A stretch of DNA of 9,439 nucleotides from an uncultured Pseudomonadota bacterium (GTDB lineage Bacteria; Myxococcota; UBA796). The notes under the pieces are model-generated. The model made no database searches, was not told the DNA's origin, and saw only the letters and a list, made by a program, of their open reading frames with translations. The stretch is from contig CAJWHX010000104.1 in the NCBI GenBank assembly GCA_913040875.1, forward strand, positions 1-9,439. Direction: 5' to 3'. A program made the translations under genes and the position numbers. Positions 4,933-9,439 of this stretch are shown here, piece by piece. Numbering within the stretch: the stretch's first letter is position 1; the number at the start of each line of letters is the position of its first letter.

Positions 4933-6969
4933 ATGAGCGAAGAAACCAGTAAAATTCAAGTTCTAGACGACAACACCATCAACAAGATCGCTGCCGGTGA
5001 GGTGGTGGAGCGTCCATCTGCAATTATTCGCGAGGTGGTTGAGAACGCCATCGATGCAGGAGCGAACGATATCCGTATCGACTTAGAATTGGGTGGTACA
5101 AAACTCATCAAGATTCAAGACAACGGTTGCGGGATGAATCGTACAGAGGCTCAATTGTCTTTGCAAAGACACGCGACCAGTAAAATTCGATCGGATTCAG
5201 ATTTGTTCAATATCAACACTCTGGGTTTTCGTGGAGAAGCGATTCCTTCCATTGCCTCCGTATCTCAGTTTGAACTCTTAACCAGACCACACGATACGCC
5301 AGCTGGTACAAAAGTGACCGTTCATGGAGGAAAACTCGTTTCGGTAGACACTGCAGGTTGTCCAGCCGGTACAACGATTACCGCTCGGAATTTGTTCTTT
5401 AATGTGCCCGCTCGGCAAAAGTTCTTACGTGCTCACAATACAGAGTACTCACATTGTCTAGAAGCCGTCGTTCGTGAAATGCTAATCCGTCCCCACATTG
5501 ATGTTGAAGTCCGTCACAATCGAGTCAGCGTGCTGCGCTCACCGAAGACCGACAGTCTGAAAAGTCGAGCAGTGACCCTACTTGGCAAACATTGGGGGCA
5601 GGTGATTCCCATTGCCTTTGAATCGGAGTATTGTTCTGTTGAGGGGTTGATTTCTCCGGTGGGAGTACATCGAAAAAGTGCGGCCAACTCAACGTACTTG
5701 TACGTTAACGAGCGTTTTGTCAAAGACACGGCCGTTCGAAGAGCCGTCTCAGAGGCGTATCAGGGCATCATTCCAAAGAAGTGTTATCCACTGATTCTGC
5801 TCTCAGTGAAGGTGTCGCCTAGTCAAGTTGATGTGAATGTACATCCTGCGAAAACAGAGGTGAGATTTCAGCAAGTGTTGGATGTCAGTCAAGCCATCAC
5901 CAGAGGACTTCGAAAAGCGCTTCAAGAGCATGGTATTCGAAGACAAGTAACAGAACGTCCTGTGGTCACGACATCTACAACAGCGTCTCCAACACCACTG
6001 CCTCTGTTTGGGAACGAGAGTCAGAAGCCATACAAAGCCTCTCCCACACCGATCCCCACTCCGATAACGCCACTGCCTTCATTACCAGAGTTGCCGAATT
6101 CTAAGGTCATTTCTACAGCCTCTCCAACTCTAGATGGGGGATCGGTCAACGTTGACACACAAAGTTCAGCGAGTCCCGTTTCTGAAATCAATCCGGATGC
6201 AGGTGATAGCATCGTGGATCCTAGAGTGTTCCCATCTTCATTTTATGGTTTTTCTGAGGCTGAATTTCAAGAAGTAGAAGTACCTATGTTGGCATTACCG
6301 AAGCCTTCTCCGATGGATGCACTCGCTTCTCCGTGGCCTGTATTGGACGGCGAGGAAGAAATCGGTTTGGGTGATTTGTTGCCTGTACCAAACTTTGCCG
6401 ATTTGAAAGTCATAGGACAACTCAAAGAGACCTATATTCTGTGTGAAGGGGCTGGTGAATTGGTCATTATCGATCAACATGCTGCTCACGAACGGATTAC
6501 CCTTGATGCTGTGCAGCGTCGGAGGATGGACTTTATTGGTGGGTTCCAGCAACTCCTCACCCCAATCTTAATCGAATTGCCACCGGCACAACTTGCGAGA
6601 CTGGTACCATTGTTGCCAGCCTTTGCCGAATTTGGCTTGGAGATGGACCAATTTGGTGGAAACACCATTCGAATTCGTCAAATACCCGTCATTTTAGAAA
6701 AGAGTGATTGGAATCAGCTGGTACAAGATTTGGTAGACGATGCGATGGCAGGTGGGAAGGGAGCCCCAGTATTGGAACGCTTGGAAACAGCCTTGGCTAC
6801 CAAGGCCTGTCATGGGTCCATTCGAGCGGGACGAATTATGTCAAAGTTTGAAATGCTTGAACTCCTAGAAGAGTTGGACGCGGTAGATTTTGGTGTGTGT
6901 GCCCATGGCCGTCCTGTGGCAATTCGGATCACACCTGCTGAACTTGAAAAGCAGTTCCATAGAACATAA
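4933..6969 (+). CDS. mutL: DNA mismatch repair protein MutL (endonuclease type)
   Basis: ATP-driven coordinator of mismatch repair that links MutS to strand incision. 678 residues. Seen: GHKL ATPase region with AAGEVVERP at 20-28, VVENAIDAGA at 35-44 (catalytic base E37), DNGCGM at 63-68, HATSKI at 80-85 and LGFRGEAI at 97-104. A transducer-type domain follows, with YLYVNERFVKD at 256-266 and the VNVHPAKTEVRF motif at 301-312. A long Pro/Ser/Thr-rich linker runs from about 340 to 470 with three ASPT copies. The C-terminal domain has DQHAAHE at 514-520, ACHGSI at 625-630 and CAHGRP at 656-661. These are the marks of the Mn/Zn-dependent nicking endonuclease found in bacteria lacking MutH. The usual motif is DQHA(x)2E(x)4E; here the last Glu is Asp (D525), a conservative change. 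GGAG at 4924-4927 sets the start. Its placement before miaA matches the enterobacterial mutL-miaA order. Confidence 0.97.
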   Translation: MSEETSKIQVLDDNTINKIAAGEVVERPSAIIREVVENAIDAGANDIRIDLELGGTKLIKIQDNGCGMNRTEAQLSLQRHATSKIRSDSDLFNINTLGFRGEAIPSIASVSQFELLTRPHDTPAGTKVTVHGGKLVSVDTAGCPAGTTITARNLFFNVPARQKFLRAHNTEYSHCLEAVVREMLIRPHIDVEVRHNRVSVLRSPKTDSLKSRAVTLLGKHWGQVIPIAFESEYCSVEGLISPVGVHRKSAANSTYLYVNERFVKDTAVRRAVSEAYQGIIPKKCYPLILLSVKVSPSQVDVNVHPAKTEVRFQQVLDVSQAITRGLRKALQEHGIRRQVTERPVVTTSTTASPTPLPLFGNESQKPYKASPTPIPTPITPLPSLPELPNSKVISTASPTLDGGSVNVDTQSSASPVSEINPDAGDSIVDPRVFPSSFYGFSEAEFQEVEVPMLALPKPSPMDALASPWPVLDGEEEIGLGDLLPVPNFADLKVIGQLKETYILCEGAGELVIIDQHAAHERITLDAVQRRRMDFIGGFQQLLTPILIELPPAQLARLVPLLPAFAEFGLEMDQFGGNTIRIRQIPVILEKSDWNQLVQDLVDDAMAGGKGAPVLERLETALATKACHGSIRAGRIMSKFEMLELLEELDAVDFGVCAHGRPVAIRITPAELEKQFHRT

Positions 6970-7026
6970 CCATAGATATAGATGATATTTAGACGCGGTT
7001 TTGATTGATAAACAATAGAGGTACGC

Positions 7027-7893
7027 ATGGCTGTATTGGTCATTGGAGGTCCAACAGCGGTTGGCAAATCACAATTGGCTTTGGACATTGCCAAGCAACT
7101 TCAAGCTCCAATCGTCAGTGCAGATGCGATGACAATTTACAAAGACTTGAATATCGGAACAGCGAAGCCCAGCGTCAAAGAGTTGCAGCAAGTACAGCAC
7201 TTTTGCGTTGATATTCGTGCGTACAATGAGTCGTATACAGTTGGAGATTTTGTCGATGATGTCTACGACGTACTCAGTCAGTTTAAGCATGTGATCATCG
7301 CGGGTGGAACGCCATACTATTTAAATGCTTTATTTAGACCACTGGCTCCATTGCCGGAATCTCAACCAGCCATTCGAACCTCTCTAGAACAGCTTCCAGA
7401 TCCCCACACGGTACTGAGACAGGTAGACCCCATCGCTGCGGAGAGGCTTCACCCCAATGATAAGGTTCGCGTGATTCGTGCCTTAGAAGTCTTTGAGATT
7501 ACAGGGAGACCATTGTCTGAGGTTCAACTGGATCCCCCCAAACGTCCTCCGTTGCAGGCTAAAGTTTTGTGGATGGATCGAGAGAACTTACGCCCTCGAA
7601 TTGGAGCGCGGATTGCCCAAATGCTTCAAGGTGGGTACTTAGAAGAGTGTCAACGGATCTTAGAATCAGATTGGGATGTACAGGCGAAACCACTCCAATC
7701 TTTTTCGTATAAGTATTGGATTCGTCATCTGCAGGGGGACCTGTCCTTTGAGGAAGCAAAAGAGCGAACGGAGATTGGTACATGGCATCTTGCTCGTAAA
7801 CAACGTACATGGGCACGAAATATTGGATGGGCCTCGATATCTCCAGAGCAGGCTAGATTAGAAGCATCGGATTGGGTCGTGACTCTTCAATAA
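7027..7893 (+). CDS. miaA: tRNA dimethylallyltransferase MiaA
   Basis: Transfers dimethylallyl from DMAPP to A37 of tRNAs reading codons that start with U (i6A37), improving anticodon stacking and frame maintenance. 288 residues, slightly short against 316 in E. coli. Seen: P-loop GPTAVGKS at 8-15; SADAMTIYKDLNIGTAKP at 31-48 with the conserved Asp (D33) and the DIGTAKP-like signature; H58 before the VDI segment; AGGTPYYL at 92-99 with T95; LHPNDKVRVIRALEVFEITG at 141-160; GTWHLARKQRTWAR at 251-264, the family's basic C-terminal helix. Odd: the usual 'GY(R/K)(Q/E)' motif of the C-terminal region reads SYKY at 227-230. AGAGG at 7017-7021 precedes the ATG by five bases. The gene ends the + strand run, 57 bases after mutL, and converges on the lipoprotein gene with a 98-base gap. 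Confidence 0.95.
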   Translation: MAVLVIGGPTAVGKSQLALDIAKQLQAPIVSADAMTIYKDLNIGTAKPSVKELQQVQHFCVDIRAYNESYTVGDFVDDVYDVLSQFKHVIIAGGTPYYLNALFRPLAPLPESQPAIRTSLEQLPDPHTVLRQVDPIAAERLHPNDKVRVIRALEVFEITGRPLSEVQLDPPKRPPLQAKVLWMDRENLRPRIGARIAQMLQGGYLEECQRILESDWDVQAKPLQSFSYKYWIRHLQGDLSFEEAKERTEIGTWHLARKQRTWARNIGWASISPEQARLEASDWVVTLQ

Positions 7894-7973
7894 ACCCTTA
7901 TGACATAGCAGTAATGAAGACTGAACAGGAGAGTGAGGGGAAGAGTGTCTCGGTATTACAACCTCGATGTCGT

Positions 7974-7997
7974 GATTGAATAAACTCAGATTCAATC
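7974..7997. terminator. Possible bidirectional stop hairpin between convergent genes
   Basis: GATTGAAT (7974-7981) and ATTCAATC (7990-7997) are a perfect 8-bp inverted repeat with an 8-base loop, in the gap between miaA and the oppositely directed lipoprotein gene; the right arm contains the lipoprotein stop codon. The position suits a shared terminator. The stem is weak (six of eight pairs are A-T) and no T-run follows on either strand, so the call is tentative. Confidence 0.3.
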
Positions 7998-8897
7998 TTC
8001 TGCCCCGATAACCTCTTCACCTCCACAAATAGCCGAGATGCGTTCCGACGAAGCCAATGATTTGTTTACGGCATAGTTTAGTGAAACGGGAGAGTCCGGT
8101 TCCAGGATATTGCTGACGGGTTCAGCCCAAACGGCGAGTGCTCTCAAGGTTTTGTCTCCAGGTCGAGAGATGTTCAACTCCACACTGTAACTCTGTGCCA
8201 GTCCATTTTCTCCATCATCATCGAAGGCACCTTCGGTCATGTATGTGATGATGGCCGATACGGAAACTTCTTCGTCTTCGAGGGTATAGGTGCCATGGCG
8301 GAAGTCAAGATACAGATCGTAAGGAGGCAAATCCACTCCAAGTAGGGGGGTGGGGTTCGCGCGATTGAGCGTGAACATCATATTCGCAGCCACAGAATCG
8401 AGATCAAAGGTGTCTTCAAATGGGGCGATGTCTTCTGGAATAGAGGGGAACTCATTGTTTGCAGTGGCCTCTTCGAAGGTAGTGCGATCGCTCACGTATG
8501 TACGTTCATAAGTTTCCCAATCGCCAGCAAACACGGCATCCTGATCTTTGCGGAGCAAATAGGCTTCGGCCTCCTTCCAAGAGCAGTTCATTTCAGCGAG
8601 TGATATAACCCCTTTGGCTCGTGACAACTCTTGACCGTAGTCGTCAATTGGTAAGTGTGATACATCTTCAGTTTGCAGATCATTGAGAGTAAAGGTGTCT
8701 GTATTGCCATCACCAGCAGCTTCACCCACCAGAAGGTAGCCTTCGGTATTGAACCAGTTCATAAATCCTTGAATGCCAGCCTCAAATTCAGCATCTCCAC
8801 TGTAGAACTCACGAACCATATAAGACGTGACAGCATCCAAACCTTCAGGTGCAGGTGGTGGTGGGGAACAAGCAAGATGAGATAGCCATAGCAACAT
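7992..8897 (-). CDS. Probable lipoprotein of unknown function, acidic
   Basis: 301 residues; I do not recognise the family. Seen: a very short hydrophobic N-terminus ending in a Cys, MLLWLSHLAC (residues 1-10), followed by a proline run SPPPPAPEG, which together look like a type II (lipoprotein) signal with Cys10 as the lipidated residue. The signal is atypical: there is no basic residue, only nine residues precede the Cys, and His stands at -3 where Leu is usual. No in-frame start lies upstream before a TAA at about 8925, so the start is not simply misplaced. CGGAG with a 5-nt spacer supports ATG 8897. The remainder is rich in Asp and Glu, has no further membrane segment, and shows alternating hydrophobic stretches in its second half (such as YDLYLDFRHGTY and YSVELNISRPGD) suggesting a beta-rich fold. 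Base composition matches the operon. Probably anchored in the envelope, exposed to the periplasm or surface; role unknown. Confidence 0.7.
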   Translation of the reverse strand: MLLWLSHLACSPPPPAPEGLDAVTSYMVREFYSGDAEFEAGIQGFMNWFNTEGYLLVGEAAGDGNTDTFTLNDLQTEDVSHLPIDDYGQELSRAKGVISLAEMNCSWKEAEAYLLRKDQDAVFAGDWETYERTYVSDRTTFEEATANNEFPSIPEDIAPFEDTFDLDSVAANMMFTLNRANPTPLLGVDLPPYDLYLDFRHGTYTLEDEEVSVSAIITYMTEGAFDDDGENGLAQSYSVELNISRPGDKTLRALAVWAEPVSNILEPDSPVSLNYAVNKSLASSERISAICGGEEVIGAED

Positions 8898-8924
8898 AAC
8901 AACTCCGAAATAGTGGAATACTTA

Positions 8925-8954
8925 ATTGTATTGATGTAGTTGAGTTATTGTCCA
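8925..8954 (-). promoter_or_regulatory. Candidate sigma70-type promoter of the lipoprotein gene
   Basis: Read on the minus strand: TGGACA (8954-8949) as -35, an 18-base spacer, and TACAAT (8930-8925) as -10, each one mismatch from consensus. Transcription would start near 8918, leaving a leader of about 20 bases that contains the CGGAG ribosome site at 8907-8903. Assigned by eye only. Confidence 0.45.
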
Positions 8955-8965
8955 TAATTTTTCTC

Positions 8966-8994
8966 TTTTCAAAATCATTGCAATTCGATATACT
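8966..8994 (+). promoter_or_regulatory. Candidate promoter giving a leaderless transcript for the gene at 9001
   Basis: TTTTCA (8966-8971), a 17-base spacer, and TATACT (8989-8994); the -10 is one mismatch from consensus and the -35 two. Six bases separate the -10 from ATG 9001, so the predicted transcript would begin at or next to the start codon. No Shine-Dalgarno-like sequence precedes this ATG, unlike most genes in the window, which agrees with leaderless translation. A second possible + strand promoter (TTGATG at 8931-8936, CATAAT at 8953-8958, 16-base spacer) would give a leader of roughly 35 bases instead. Confidence 0.4.
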
Positions 8995-9000
8995 TCTTTT

Positions 9001-9439
9001 ATGTATTTACACGTCAAGACTTTTTTATTCTCGATTTTGTCTACGGGATTTGCTCAAGAACCGGTTTATCCGGAGTATCGTGTTGCTAGAGTGACGCACA
9101 AAATCCGCGCATTTGCTTCCTTGGATGCACCCAGAGTAGGCATTGTGTATACGGGAGATGTTTTTGAATCGGGTCCGATTGTGGGGTACACCGATTGCGC
9201 AGCTGGATGGGCAAAAGTGGGTCCGGGTGTGATTTGTCTAGTGAAAACAGAGGTCGTTTCTGAAGAGCCAATGGCACTACCAACATTCTTAGACATTCTA
9301 CCTCCAGCGGAAGATGGTCAATCTGAACTCTATTTTGCTACTGAACGTGAACCTCCCTTTATGCACGTCTTATTTGCTACTCGAGATGGTGATCATGAAG
9401 GCCGATTGTGGGCCAGTATCGAAGAGTTGGAAGCTGGAG
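9001..9439 (+). CDS. Secreted SH3-like domain protein, 5' part (possible cell-wall enzyme)
   Basis: Open from ATG 9001 to the window end: 146 residues and no stop, so the C-terminus is missing. Seen: a signal peptide at about 1-18 (MYLHVKTFLFSILSTGFA) with probable cleavage before QEP. A bacterial SH3-like fold follows at about 25-80: YRVARVTHKIRAFAS, DAPRVGIVYTGDVFE, then DCAAGWAKVGPGVICL. C66 and C79 flank the last hairpin and probably form a disulfide, consistent with export. After that comes a proline-containing segment (LPTFLDILPPAED) leading to a further domain that is cut off. Known: SH3-like modules of this kind, with a 'C..GW..V..G..CL' ending, occur ahead of catalytic domains such as L,D-transpeptidases and other peptidoglycan enzymes. 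Inference: envelope or peptidoglycan-related function; the enzyme class cannot be decided without the missing part. Divergent from the lipoprotein gene, with about 100 bases between the two starts. Confidence 0.72.
   Translation, partial: MYLHVKTFLFSILSTGFAQEPVYPEYRVARVTHKIRAFASLDAPRVGIVYTGDVFESGPIVGYTDCAAGWAKVGPGVICLVKTEVVSEEPMALPTFLDILPPAEDGQSELYFATEREPPFMHVLFATRDGDHEGRLWASIEELEAG

Noticed and set aside
6970..7026. Promoter or small RNA in the mutL-miaA gap
   Set aside because: Only a short ATAGAT tandem and AT-rich sequence; no convincing -35/-10 pair with proper spacing and no stem.
9066..9296. Minus-strand open frames opposite the last gene
   Set aside because: The + strand frame has a signal peptide, SH3-like pattern and paired cysteines; the antisense frames show no domain features.
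1..9439. CRISPR array, transposon, toxin-antitoxin, prophage or novel defence system
   Set aside because: No direct repeat arrays, no terminal inverted repeats with a transposase, no tRNA or attachment duplication, and all complete genes but the lipoprotein are familiar housekeeping genes. The kinase piece alone, cut at the edge, does not make a system.

Overview
This window is bacterial chromosome carrying a dense + strand run of housekeeping genes for tRNA modification, RNA processing, ribosome assembly and mismatch repair. It is joined at its left edge to about 270-280 bases of very AT-rich DNA of a different character. The main part has balanced base composition and short gaps. Most starts follow a GGAG-type ribosome site with a 5-nt spacer (mnmA, der, mutL, miaA and the lipoprotein gene). 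The envelope-type proteins on the right (a probable lipoprotein and a signal-peptide SH3-like protein) suggest a Gram-negative host. The style of these proteins reminds me of the former Deltaproteobacteria/Myxococcota-like groups, but that is a weak guess.

Layout. 1-247 (-): N-terminal piece of a eukaryotic-type (TKL/MAPKKK-like) protein kinase, cut by the window edge. About 262-290: composition seam. 274-666 (+): C-terminal third of a cysteine desulfurase whose first two thirds are missing. 654-1736: mnmA. 1737-2414: rnc. 2459-3415: era. 3485-4912: der. 4933-6969: mutL. 7027-7893: miaA. 7992-8897 (-): acidic probable lipoprotein of unknown function, convergent with miaA. 8898-9000: divergent promoter region. 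9001-9439 (+): secreted SH3-like protein, cut by the window end.

How the genes fit together. The desulfurase stop overlaps the mnmA start by 13 bases, so desulfurase and thiolase are probably a dedicated sulfur-transfer pair for 2-thiouridine at U34, like YrvO-MnmA of Bacillus subtilis. MiaA at the far end of the run makes i6A37, so two anticodon-loop modifications bracket the set. RNase III (rRNA maturation), Era (30S) and Der (50S) form a ribosome-biogenesis core. MutL is placed before MiaA, as in the enterobacterial mutL-miaA pair. All six complete genes lie on one strand with gaps of 0-69 bases and are probably largely co-transcribed.

I did not find a new defence system, mobile element, CRISPR array or RNA gene. 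The points most worth checking are the foreign kinase fragment and its seam, a predicted leaderless start at 9001, an Asp-to-Asn change in the RNase III metal site, a Glu-to-Asp change in the MutL endonuclease motif, and a perfect hairpin between era and der.
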